The notes: generated by a model from the letters alone, not told the origin. A stretch of 64,000 nucleotides of DNA from Trichoplax adhaerens (GCF_000150275.1 NW_002060947.1:2283740-2347739), one strand, 5' to 3'; counted from the stretch's first letter, positions 31,301 to 44,000 are shown. Made by a program: numbers and translations.

Positions 31301-34300
31301 GGAATTATCATTATCAAGGATGATAAGACATCTGTTTCTTACCGCGCTTGCCAGGATTGAAAAATTGACCATCTAGATTTTGGGAAATAAATAGTTAATA
31401 TTCTTTGACAAAAGAATAATCTTGTATATGTGACGCAAAAAATTATAATTGTCAAGACTAATTTAGTCTAGTTTCATACCGCGCTTGCCAGGGTTGAAAA
31501 ATTGATTATCTAGATTTTGGAAAATAAAATTATACACGTGACGAACGAATAATGATGTCTAATGATGCAATATCATAATCCGAATAATTATCTATTTTTT
31601 TACCGTATTTGCGGGAATGGAAAAACTGGTCATCTAGATTATAGAAAGTAAAATACTCAAATCATTAAAGAAGGATGAGCACCTTCCAATAATAGAAATA
31701 TCAAAATCAAGGTTAAATATATTCTGTTTACTACCGCGTTTGCCAGGATTGAAGAACTGACCATCTAGATTTTAGAAAGTAAAGTCTGAATCATACTTTA
31801 TGATGAAGCATTAATGGTATCGAATCGTAGAAATATCAATGTTAAGAATGGTTATATTATACATTTATTTCTTACCGCGTCTACCAGGATTGAAAAACTG
31901 ATCGTCTAGATTATAGAAGTAAAGCAATTACTTTTTTAATAAAGAAATGAAAGTATTCAACGATAAATGTATTATTATTAAGAAAGCATTATGTAGCTAT
32001 TTCTTACCGCGTTTACCAGGATTGAAAAACTGACCATCTAGATTGTAAAAGTAAAGCATATACTTTTTTAACGAAGGAATGAAAGTATTTAACGATAAAT
32101 GTATTATTATTGAGAAAGCATTATATAACTTTTTCTTACCGCGTTTACCAGGATTGAAAAATTGACCATCTAGATAGTATAAGTAAAGCATTTACTTTTT
32201 TAACGAAGAAATGAAAGTATTTATCGATGAATGTATTATTATTAAGAAAGCATTATATAACTATTTCTTACCGCGTTTACCAGGATTGAAAAATTGACCA
32301 TCTAGATAGTATAAGTAAAGCACTTACATTTTTTAACGAAAACATAAAGGTATGTGACGATAAAAATATCATTACTGAGAAACATTGTATAGTTTATTTC
32401 TTACCGCGTTTACCAGGATTGAAAAATTGACCATCTAGATTATTAAAGTAAAACGTTTACTTTTTAGCGAAGAAATGAAAGTATGTAGCGATAAATGCAT
32501 TATTGAGAAAGTATTATTATATAACTATTTCTTACCGCGTTTACCAGGATTAAAAAACTGATCATCTAGATTATTAAAGTAAAGCATTTACTTTTTTAGC
32601 GAAGAAATGAAAGTATGTAACGATAAATGCATTATTGAGAAAGTATTATTATATAACTATTTCTTACCGCGTTTACCAGGATTAAAAAATTGATCATCTA
32701 GATTATTAAAGTAAAGCATTTACTTTTTTAGCGAAGAAATGAAAATATGTAACGATAAATGCATTATTAAGAAAGTATTATTATATAACTATTTCTTACC
32801 GCGTTTACCAGGATTAAAAAACTGATCATCTAGATTATTAAAGTAAAGGATTTACATTTTTGACGAAAAAATGAAAGTATGTAACAATAACATCATCATT
32901 ACTGAGAAAACATTATATAACTATTTCTTACCGCGTTTACCAGGATTAAAAAACTGATCATCTAGATTATTAAAGTAAAATATTTACATTTTTGACGAAA
33001 AATTGAAAGTACGTAACTACAACAATATCATTACTGAGAAAACGTAATATAATTATTTCTTACCGCGTTTACCAGGATTGAAAAACTGATCATCTAGATT
33101 ATAAGAGTAAAGCATTTACTTTTTTGACGAAAAAATGAAGTATGCAACGATAAAAATATCACTATTGAGAAAACACTGTGCAACTACTTCTTACCGCGTT
33201 TATCAGGGTTGAAAAACTGATCATCTAGATAGTATAAGTAAAGCATTTTACTTTTGACGAAAAAATGAAGGTACGTAACTATAAAAATATCACTGATGAG
33301 AAAACATTATACAACAATTTCTTACCGCGTTTACCAGGGTTGAAAAACTGATCATCTAGATCGTATAAGTAAAGCACTTACATCTTTAGCAAAGGAATAA
33401 TACTATTTGGCAATATAATTATAAAACTATCGTTTCATGAATCATATGTAAGAAAATACATAATTATGTTTTAAGAATAGATAACAGCAAATTGATAATA
33501 TAGTACTTTAGTGAAGTGCGTCGTTTATCCGTGCATTCAGCATTAGATTGAAAATTTAATCTCTAATTCGCAAAACTAACTTTTAAAGCTACGGCTTATG
33601 TATGACGAAAGCTTTATCTAAACACCTAAATTCGACTTAAATCTAAATGCGAAACATTCGAATTGAAATTATCTAAGTAAAGCCACTAAGATGAATTTGT
33701 TACTTTGCTCTTTTTTTTTCCAGAAAATTGAATATAGAGTAGTATACAAGAAATAGATTATATTAAGGAAATTCCGTTGCGGTAAAACATTTTTGGCTCT
33801 ATAGATTTAATAACTATATTTTATGAATGATTATAAATTATGTTTAAGTTGTTTTTATTGTTTAGAAATTTGGTAGAAGTAGTCACTACTGTATTTAGTA
33901 ATCTACTAAATTTATCTACAATTTATTATCGAATGTAAATAAAATTTAATTACAAAATTAGTATTGACATCATACCTTTTTTTTGTAGGTTGTCTTCTAG
34001 AGAATGGAAAATAATTCATTATTAGAGACGATTAGTACTGCATTAACTAAAGTGGTTAAGTTACTTTATAAGTGTCACTTAATATTAGCTAAAGTATGGC
34101 GCTAGTAATTATTACATAATAGTCAAATACGGCAATACTTGTGGAGATAAGACATAAAGTGTCATTATAATATGATTTACTGTAGCTATTATTGTCTTGA
34201 ACAATTACAGAACAACCGCGTATAAGCTGTGATCACCAATTGATCTACGTATGGTCGTGTAAAAGAGATATGTATAGCACTGCTTCCGCAGAATTTTAAA

Positions 34301-35294
34301 TAATAGATAATTCTAACACAATTTGTGCACTTATCCAATTAAGAACGAATACGTACTATTTTACTATCTCGAAACTCATTAATTTGAAATAGTATGGTAC
34401 TTTCTTAACTTTATCGCAGATTACTAACTTTTATGGCCAGTAAATCGATCGTTACAGAAATTATTGCAATTAGGTACAATTTTTTGTACCATACTTCTAG
34501 ATTGGAAGTATTAACATAGCGCAAGCAAAAGAAGCTTCAAGAGTAGAAATACAGTAACTTTGTCGGATATCGAATTGGATGCTCTGTTAGTTCGGAGTTA
34601 CAAGTAAGCGCTTACCATCGCAACTATTCTTTTTCTATGAATCCAAGTATTGTAATGATAACTAATCATCTACAGATTTAGTAGAGTGAAAGAGCTATGG
34701 CATTTGGTGCCATTTATAAATTTAATTTGATGATATGCAAACTAATCAGAAAATGCGCATTCTAACAACATACATATTTACGTATTGTCCATATGTTTTA
34801 TCGGATTATGAATTATGGAGGAAAGGGATGATTCACAAAGGTGAATATCGACAATACGATAGCAAACTGGATACAAAATAAATATCGATCATTTTGCTTA
34901 CCGGATCTAGCAACCTTTACGGCTTTTGAGGCATCTAATTTCACGGATGAATTAGTAATAACTACTTTAACGCGCATGTTTCGAAATTCATTAAATTTAA
35001 AGTTATGCCAAAATTAAAAAATAAGCATCGTTTGTACCTTCAGCTTCCTTTTTAAAGAAAGGATTAAATTGTCTCTTGTTAGTTTCTGCTTTACTATCTG
35101 ATTCGTCTACGTTTTAAATTTTCGTTCAAAATGCAATTTTATAAGTCGTTATGTTGATTTTAAGTTATTGTTATATCGAAAGAAATATGTGCAATTTAGT
35201 TTAAAAAATGGTAACAAATAGAGATATTACCTTTAGCTGCGATGATAAGAGGCAAGGCCACGGAGGCGACAAGCAATATGAAAAGGGTTTTCAT
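28388..35294 (-). CDS. FFNPamide-type neuropeptide precursor with a micro-exon array
   Basis: About 33 exons, all introns phase 1, predict 381 aa. In transcript order: 35231-35294 (signal peptide, MKTLFILLVASVALP), 35038-35106 (contains KRQFNPFFKK), 34902-34934, 33976-33996, then micro-exons starting (left end) at 33326, 33195, 33064, 32932, 32800, 32668, 32536, 32405, 32272, 32140, 32008, 31876, 31735, 31604, 31480, 31343, 31200, 31079 and 30949 (30 nt each); 30636, 30517 and 30400 (33 nt); 30260 and 30149 (27 nt); 30027 (30); 29405 and 29237 (27); 28684 (30); and the terminal exon 28388-28509. The typical micro-exon encodes D(D/G)QFFNPGKR: acidic start, peptide, amide-donor Gly, dibasic cleavage site. 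Eighteen copies keep QFFNPG, predicting FFNP-amide, a known placozoan peptide. Distal exons encode QFFG-type variants. Every micro-exon has CTAG/TCAG-type acceptors and mostly GTAAGA donors. The four proximal non-repeat exons and the terminal tail are less certain. Confidence 0.9.
30804..30833 (-). pseudogene. Decayed FFNP micro-exon with lost splice donor
   Basis: The acceptor and peptide code are intact (DGQFFNPGK), but the expected CGCG|GTAAG end reads CTCA|CTAAG, so the GT donor is now CT and the second dibasic residue is lost. No other GT lies close by. I left it out of the gene model; the model closes in frame without it. Confidence 0.7.
31800..33390 (-). repeat. 132-bp tandem array of micro-exon plus intron
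   Basis: Twelve FFNP micro-exons (left ends 31876 to 33326) are spaced 131-133 bp apart. Intron sequence between them is also conserved (words such as GCATTTACTTTTT, GAAATGAAAGTATGTAACG and ATATAACTATTTCTTACC recur), so whole exon-intron units were duplicated. Exons further left are spaced 111-168 bp with little intron similarity, indicating older copies. Confidence 0.9.
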
Positions 35295-35537
35295 GTTTGG
35301 TCAAGTTTAATGTAGCGGGCAACTGTAGGGTTATTCGTTGATAGTTATTATAATTTAATTTGGCCAAAAAAATAATTATCTTTGCAATTTATTTTATGAT
35401 GAAGCATAATATTATTAAGAGAGTAAAATTATATGACAAATATGTAAGTAGATGTTTCATAAGATGAAATTACCCTTTATAGAGAACGCTTCCAATGGGT
35501 GAAAATCAGAAGTGCTTAAAATGAAGGCTACTATGCC

Positions 35538-35545
35538 CTTATATA
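35538..35545 (-). promoter_or_regulatory. Possible TATA box of the FFNP gene
   Basis: On the minus strand CATATATAAGGGC lies about 245 bp upstream of the FFNP ATG, with a GC-rich flank after the TATA as in many metazoan core promoters. Candidate only. Confidence 0.35.
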
Positions 35546-38500
35546 TGTGCTTGTATGTTTGGAATTGGATACCTAATTACGTAAGATGCAAATATGTAAA
35601 ATACTAATATACCTTAAAATAACAGACTTTACTGTTATTGAATCAGAAAGAAATGTTTACATTACTTAAATTGCATATACCAGAACTTAAATATGTTTAT
35701 TGTCTCAGATCATCCTAGCACGATGATGTATTAGTCATTTCCTTGATAATATCAACACTTAAGTTTGGAGACCGATTTCTAATCAGCAATCATACGATTT
35801 ACTAGTTACAATCGCTGATGCTACAATTAGTCGCTTATATGCCGTTAAGTGTGCCGTATGTACCAAATAGAATAGGTGGACTATTATAGTGGCTTACGGT
35901 GTTTTCGTAATCTAAGCGTCACTTAATTATCGCATTTTCGGGTAATTCATTGTGATGAATGCCATATTAACAATAGGTTACGCAATGCCATACTGTCTAT
36001 TGAGCATTCTAATTCTAGATTGATTTAATTATCTTGTGTCATTTATTATAGTAACTATTATTATAGAATATAGCCTCTACCTTTTGGTAATTATCAAAAA
36101 GTCAAATGCTAATAGGACTATTTAGCGTGGTAAAGAATAATAGAGCTTCTATCAAAGGGATTTATTTTGCTTTGCTAGCTCTAGCAAAGTAGGGCAGAAA
36201 ATAGGTTACCGGAGGCAAATTTTACTAATTTTTAAGCCTCGATTATAGGCTAGTTAACGGATTTATGACAGTATATAGAACTTAGAATTAAAAATTCCTG
36301 TGATATTTGTAACTAGAAATTATCGACTTCTTTACTTATACCCATATTTCATCTTTCTATTTTAAATTAATGCGCCTGCTATAGTAATGCGCATGTAGAT
36401 TAGTATCAATTTGAAATATAAACTATTATTGCAAAATGTAATATATAAGGTGCGATATAATGGATAATCGTCAGATATTTATAGAAAATAGTGGTATTAA
36501 AAAAGAAATAAAAGAAATATCAAATAAAGAATAAATAATAAAGAATAAAGAAATAAAGAAACATCTTTCAAATAAGGTGCATTTAATAGATCAATTAATT
36601 GCGTCAGTGATCGTGAGGTTTGAAGATTAATACAATACATACATATATGGAATAATAACCGTCATCTTATCTGATAATAAATCTGGCTTAGTAAATTATG
36701 ATTGTTACAATACTTTAATGAGATTTATGGCAACAGAGTAAAATACTTCGTGGTACTTCTTCATACCCTTCTTGAGATGCTATATCCGATAGGCATAGTA
36801 TACTATATCTACGTATGATATAAGAAAGCGTAGCTCTGGAAACGGTAATTTTTTTCTGAGATAAGGGCTTTTCTAATCATGTATTGTCGATAAATTTCAT
36901 TTCGTAATGCCTCTATACAGTACGGAGGCTATGATAGATTAGATTAATAAATTTAATGATTTGTAAATCAGTGTGTAGCTATTACGTAATGAAAGATTTG
37001 TTTGCATATCATGACATTATTCAAGCATTTAGCAAACTCTTGTGTAAATATCCGAGAATCATCTTGTTTATTCTGCACTAAACGAATTTTAACAGCTAAA
37101 TTACGTAATTCCTTGGGTTGATTACTGTAACTGAGATTTGAAGTCAAAGCTTGTTATTACTCATTGTCTTCTTATAGAGCCAGATGTTAGGAATTAATAT
37201 CAGACTTTATGTTTCGAAGCTGTGAATGTACTATACTGTAAAGGATTCATGGCACTATTTTTTACCGGTGAATAACGGTATAATACTCATATACCTAAAT
37301 ACGTTTATATTTCATCAAGGAAAATAATAACTTTGGTGTTTCGAAATTAGTAGTCATTAACATTAAAGATTTGATGCGTATCAAATTTAATGCTTCCAGA
37401 GATTTGATACTCACGATAACATGCAATTAGAGCAGCCACTGATAGTTCCCTTAGCGTAAGTATTTGGATCGGTAGCTAAAGTATCATAATTTAGTAAAAC
37501 CTTATCTGTTGGGATCAATCAACGATAGAGTGAAAGAATGATCGAAAATAGTTGAAAATCCGTCAAGTAATATTTTTGATGGCTATGTACAATCATTTCC
37601 CATATTTATGTTGTTATTTTCGTTCGGGTACAGTATTCGGTATTTTTCTTTGATTGTGCGGTATGATCTTGATTGAAATTTCCTAAAAGTTGTTATCACA
37701 TGATAAGTGTTCCTCGGCCTTGTGAAGTTTGATAGATTTATAATGTTATATACTATATCTCTTTTAACATTAACCGTAATTAGGATTTACATTTTGAAAG
37801 TCTGTGTGCTGGATAACACATACTCATATTGATACGTAGATATGCGCGGATAGCTTGTCAGTTGGAAATTAGTAAGCAATAGGCTCCTTAACACAAGAGT
37901 AAATTCAGAATAAATGGTAAGTAATTAAGTCGGGTATTAAGTTATTAGATTTATGGTTTGACTTTATTCCATTATAATGTTGTTTCGATTGATTAATTAT
38001 ATGAATACGGCTGCAGGTATTGATAACAGCGTTAAAATCTCAATGGAAGCAATCGGTAATGTAATTTATAGGTATCTTCTTACATTTGATACAATCAAGA
38101 ATGTAAAATGGTCTTGCTTAGCAGCTATCTCATAAAGGACGAAATCTATGCTATATACAGTATTTGCGCATTTATCGGAATTGTTGCTGTTATATCGTCC
38201 AAATTGACTTGATTACTGTAATGCTCATATGCTGGTGAAATTTTGTTATTGCGTGCAATATTTGCGATTTACAGTTGATGCTTATTGTCATGAGCAGAAA
38301 TATTAACCTTGTTTGCCGCTGCATTCCAGAGTGTAGTGATGCAATAATGCATAGAAATAACTTGAATGGTTATAGCAAAATAAAATGACTCGTGTCAAGT
38401 TTATGAGTTGTAAAATAAATTGATTGGCCGTGTGAAAATTTTGTACTCATGCACGTACATTGTGAGTCGTGTTAATATTGCTTTTGCGCCGAATTATGAA

Positions 38501-39212
38501 TGCTAATCATTTTATAAGTACTAGTCGATCCTTCTCTTGTTTTATTTCGCGTGCTATACTTGTACCCTTTACATTATCACTATCACCCAGTGTGCAGATA
38601 GCCTAGGCATAGCTGGTAATTATTTACTAGAATGAAAGGAGTAAAAATACTTATTAAGTAAAATAAGCGTAGATAAATTTAATTCAGATATGGAAAGAAA
38701 GAAAGTACAACTCAAATGATCTTGAATGAGCTTTTGTTCAGGTCAGGTATGCTCATATTAAAGAGTTCTCTTTCTGAGACGATAGGGAGGGGAGGGGAAA
38801 TGTACAGTACAGTAATAAACTGATAGCGATGATCGAGCCATGTACAGTATACTTAGACTGGAAAGGGAATATGACATATGTAGAACAATTTTGCACTTGA
38901 GCAATAAAGAAGTTACTTTATTGTATGTTATTGTACTCATTGTAAGCATATTTGAGACAGCAAATGACTCATTTTACAGTAATATGCAGGTATACTTTAG
39001 TTATACGCACAGTGATGTATTTTTTACAACAATCAAGCAATTTAAGCTTTAGAACATTACTCATCTGAGTGTACAATTATAATATACGCTTATCATTATA
39101 CAACGAGATCCCTTACATTGATATTGCAATTTTGGCATCAATTTATACCAAATTGATCGCAAATGCATGGCTTTAATATGTACGGTGTTAAGATCACTGG
39201 ATACTAGTTAGG

Positions 39213-39262
39213 NNNNNNNNNNNNNNNNNNNNNNNNNNNNNNNNNNNNNNNNNNNNNNNNNN
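39213..39262. other. Assembly gap (50 N)
   Basis: Fifty consecutive N. The round number suggests a placeholder for a gap of unknown size. Confidence 0.99.
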
Positions 39263-39402
39263 GGGACCTTTATTACTCCAAAGCACTAATATAGCTCCGA
39301 CTGCTTGTATAGTCGCAATTTCTCGTGGCATGTGGCCACCAACTCCTTTTATAGTCAACTCACTGTGGACCCATAAGATGATATGCTACATATAAAACTG
39401 TA

Positions 39403-40530
39403 TTATACAGTACTGTACAATACTATTAGTATAAATAGTGTTCTGTTACATCAGTTAACTGTTAGAACGTAGCAGTACGATTAGAAATACGTATCATACG
39501 GATAGCTCTTGATTTCGAGATTCTCTACCAGTGATTATTAAGCTAATTTTCATCCGGATAAAGATTAATCAATTAGTAGGTAACTTTCTACAATAAGAGA
39601 TCTATGTGTATTGGAAGGTCCATCACGGTTGGTATTTTTTGAGCGTTTCACTTACAGTCTTTACTACTCAAACATATCGATGAAAACAGATCACATTGTA
39701 CATCATACCAACAAAAAAACTAGATTAAGAAAACTGATCTTAGCGTATCTACTAGTTTAGTACTGTACTGAAAGACCTTTCCTCATTAACATTCCTGCAG
39801 GCTTACTGTACTGTACAATGAGTACTGAGCGGTGTTGTGCAACGGAGTGAAAAGCCAACTCGAACCCGATCAAATTGCTGGCTTACTAACCCGAATTGAG
39901 TGCAAACGCTATACAAACACTGTACCATCACAGAAATTCTGAATCCGAATCCCGCCTTCGTGTCGGGTTTAAATCGGGTTTCGGGTTGACTTTGCACACA
40001 TCCGTGCTTCTGAGTAAAGTACGGTACGACAATACGGAAAACTCCAATACCGTACATTTATTACAGTACAGTACAGTACTATTTATCGAGTGTACTTGCC
40101 GAGCATGAGCAGTGCAGGTGAACGATTTGATCGAAAATGTTAAGTCTTTACAAAGGGTGCGTTACTTAAAAAAACGCGTACTGTAACTGCAGCCTACAGT
40201 ACAGGGCAGACCTGACAGTGCAGGGTGACCCTTTCGCAAACTCCACTACAGTACAGTACAGTACCTCGTACAGTGTACAGTACTGTACAGTGTACTGTAC
40301 AGTACCTCGTACAGTGCACAGTACACATACAGTACTAACACGGACTTCGGAGACAGATACTGTATTGTACAATGTATAGTACAGTACAGTACTGTACTGT
40401 ACACTGATTTTTTCGCTTCAGGCTACTGTACAGTACAGTACACTGTACTGTACACTGTACTGTACAGTACGTACTGTACTGTACAGTAAGGGTCTCTAGT
40501 GTACTGTACAGTGTACAGTGTACTGTATAG
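39403..40530. repeat. GTAC-type repeat cluster 3 (upstream of IQUB)
   Basis: GTACTGTAC/GTACAGTAC words at 39403-39425, 39760-39820, 40015-40080 and very densely at 40180-40530, ending about 520 bp before the IQUB ATG. Tyr/Val/Cys-rich ORFs on both strands here (such as 40166-40372) are repeat artefacts. Confidence 0.82.
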
Positions 40531-41048
40531 TAGATAAAATGAAATGTTTATTACCATGGAAACAGATGCTGTAGCCTGTAAACCTGTAAATCTTTTGGTC
40601 TTCATGTTATGCATGTTCATTTTGTATTTATAGTACTGTCTAGTAAATGATACGATATATATATAACGTAATCTAACGAATGATAGTCTATTGCATTCGA
40701 AACAACCGTGTCTCAGTCTTATTAGCTATAAATTGGTTACCACTGCAATATTTGGCGAATTAAACCCAGGTACTGGTTGCAAAAGTGACTAAAAATTATA
40801 AATTTTAAAATTTGATCACATAAATAGAAGAGTTGATCATATTAGCGTAATGCAGCGTATTAAAATTTGCCATATAGTAGATATAGTATACACGAATTTG
40901 ATTATAAGTTTGTATAGTAAATACAGTAATTATTTTAGTATCAACACTAAAAGATCTGCAGTAAATGCCATGAGTGTAACTATAAGTAATCACTGTCAGT
41001 TTAAAACTAAATTTAGTTTATGACTTACGATTTTGCAATTATGATTTC

Positions 41049-44000
41049 ATGTCTTTCTCATATTCCGTAGGTAATATGGCATCGAAGGATACCTCATCAG
41101 ATCATGATGATCAAGAACGAAACGATTTAAATAAAGATCCTGATGCGGAAAGTGAGAATCTTCGCAGCGAAATAGTCGTTAAAGCTGAAGTGAATACAAT
41201 AAACAAGAGTGAAAAAGATTTTGAACGCTCGCAAGAAAATGTTATCCACCCATTGGACAACGATCAACAAATAGCATACAAAAAAGAATCAGACATTTTC
41301 CAGATCGACCTTACTACTCAAACACAACAAACTGACATGAATCAGTCAGAAAATGATAACGATGCTGATGATGTTGATGCTTTAACAAGTAACGGTGATG
41401 TGACTATTAATCAGTCAGATGATGAAGATGAGTATAAGTCACATTCTGGTGGAAGTAGCAATGATAATGATAATATTCTAATCGATAATGAGCCAAAAAC
41501 AGAAAGCATACCTGCAGATGTTCAATCATTAGTAAAAGACAGTAATCTTTCGCCTGGAGAATTGGATCCAGTTGGCGAAAGCTCTGCAGCTGGCGAGGCA
41601 GTAAAAAATGATCAAATTATCAAAGATGCAGATTCTGTTCAGCAACGAGAACTAAAAGAATTAGATCACTCAACGAAGAATGAAAATCTTGTTATCGGCG
41701 ATACAGTAAACCAAGACGAAACTACGAGTGTTAACATAATTTCAGAGGACTTAAATCAAGATACTTCAATTAATGCGACTGACGATAAACTTCCAGTGAC
41801 CACAAATAGCAACATATCCGCCAATGTAAGTTCTTCTTTGACTGATAAAAAAGTCATGGAAACAAATACTGCAGATAATGCCAATGATAGCAAAGATAGT
41901 AGGCAAATTGATAGACACGATCTAGAAAAGTTAGATCACCAAAGCGAAGGAACAAAGGAGATTGAACTCGACGCAGCTGTGACTAATGGTAAGTGAGGCT
42001 TGTTTGTTGGGTTGATGTCTTCATTATCTTGATTTCTTGAATTATTCTACTATAATTATGGTCTTTACAATACGTTATAGTTGTATGCTTTATCCAACCT
42101 GAAAATCAGCAAGTTGCAATTGGTGTACTCAGTACTTTTACGGCCGTTGCTGAGATTAAGAATGCTGTTGAAATAAAGACAAAGATTGATTCTAACCGCA
42201 TGACCTTTTTTATTCAAGGTTTCATTTCTTAACTACACACGCGATGATAATCATGCCGGAATACTTGTGCTTTATATACTAAAACACCTTTAATTTATAG
42301 ATGTATCCTATACTGATGATGTCAAGCTTTGTGATATGAATGTTACTATTGGCAATGCGTTACATTGTGACATACGCATAGACTATGTACCAACTAGAGC
42401 TCTAGAGTTTGTTATGCCTGACGTGTTAGAAGTAAAAATTAAAAATGGTAATCTGCCTTAGATATTTACTAATATTGATAACTATAGCAATAGATTCTTG
42501 TTCATTTTAAAGGTTATTGCTCATAATAATTTTGTAAATAGATGACGTCGATGACGTTGCTGTGAAAGTTCATATCCAGAAGTGCGCAAACTGTAAACCT
42601 TACCTGGGTGGATACAGAAGCCGTAAAACTGGTAAAGAATACCATCATGCTTCCATGCAAACGCGCCCTAAGCCTATTAAAGACAATGGGGTAAAATAAA
42701 GTTTTGTTACCGTTTAGCATTGCGCTAGTTTGGCTTGAAACTAAAATGATCTTCAAATAATTAGATTGTCAAGTACCATAGAGAAACCCAAACCGTAAAA
42801 TCAAAAAACAAGTTTCAGCAGTCTACTAACGATACTGCGACACAAATGGTAAAATAGAATCTTTGCTTTGTTTATACTACTCGATTGAGTTTGATTGTAT
42901 ATAGCAGATTTCAATAGTCACTTTGATTGTTAGTAGGACACTTTATGAACCCGTCAATTTGATCATCATAGTAGACCATTTCTGTTCTTGCCTAATTTTC
43001 AACTATTTTGATAGACTACTGGTGGAACATATGTGGCAAATCTAACCGACAAATTAATTGCCCCTGGTAAATATTTAGAGGCAGATGTTTATCTTGAGAA
43101 TAGATTACGCAAGGTAACCTTTGATCGTTATCAATACAATTACTTGAATACTAGGTAGGGTGCTTTACTGATTGATAGTATATCCTTATATTTTAGATAA
43201 TTACCTTACAATCATATATAAGGAGGTGGTTAGCCAAAAACTACGTCAACATGATTCGAGCTCAAAGAGATACAAGGTTGGAATGGGAAAGGCAAGAAAT
43301 TGAGAGAAAGAAATCAGAAAAGGAGGAAAGAATTCAACGAGAGTTACAACGTCGCACTAATCCGCGCACGAAGGAAGATTTTGATCTTTTATACTGTGCT
43401 CTTGAGAGTAAGTTTGCAATGTCTTGTGTATACAATTTACTTTAAGTTTGAAAACAAGCTCATATATTTTCAAAGTGAAAAGTAGTCATGCGTTATCAAT
43501 TTCATAAGTGATATTAATAACAAATTAACAATAGAATGGCGTCAGGAGGAAATGTCTATAATTAACAAGAACAAAACTGGAGCTCAACGTAAGGCAGCTT
43601 TGGCTGCCTTGCTAGAACAAGAAACTCATCTAATAGCTTCTATTGATCAGCATAAAATTATTGCTGAACAAAACAATAGAGAGAGAAATACTCGTAAATT
43701 CTTAGATAAGGTAGAAAATGTACTATTGAGAAAGATCAATGAGGATTATCTTAATATTATTTAATTGACATGCGATTCATGTTAGGCTGCCGATGCTAAA
43801 AGGTGGATATCAGTTGATGGTAAGGTAACGGAAATGGATACGGCTTATACCATTCGAGCCAAGCAATTGCGGGACTTATATACTAGTATTGTCATGAAAT
43901 ACTTAACACAAGAAGAACGACTTGATGTTTTAATGACTTTAAAGCATACAGTTAAGGTTAGGCTAATTATTAATGTGAAAAAGCTATTTTTTATCATTGG

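Larger units (their letters stand above)
35295..41048. other. Intergenic region between divergent FFNP and IQUB genes
   Basis: No gene recognised; ORFs are short and motif-free. It contains an A-rich AAATAAAGAA simple repeat at about 36497-36562, an assembly gap at 39213-39262, a short CCCGA/TCGGG-rich tract at about 39850-39990, and GTAC-palindrome cluster 3 at 39400-40530. Confidence 0.55.

Noticed and set aside
31997-32191. 64-aa ORF spanning two FFNPGKR copies
   Set aside because: It reads through an intron between two micro-exons that have consensus splice sites; it is part of the larger spliced gene.
30027-33355. CRISPR-like regularly spaced short repeats
   Set aside because: Units are eukaryotic micro-exons with splice signals and conserved peptide coding; spacers are also similar to each other and the host is an animal.
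34600-34650. Possible extra FFNP exon on the minus strand near a GTAAGC donor
   Set aside because: Candidate acceptors give an immediate stop or a phase that does not fit 1-1 exons.
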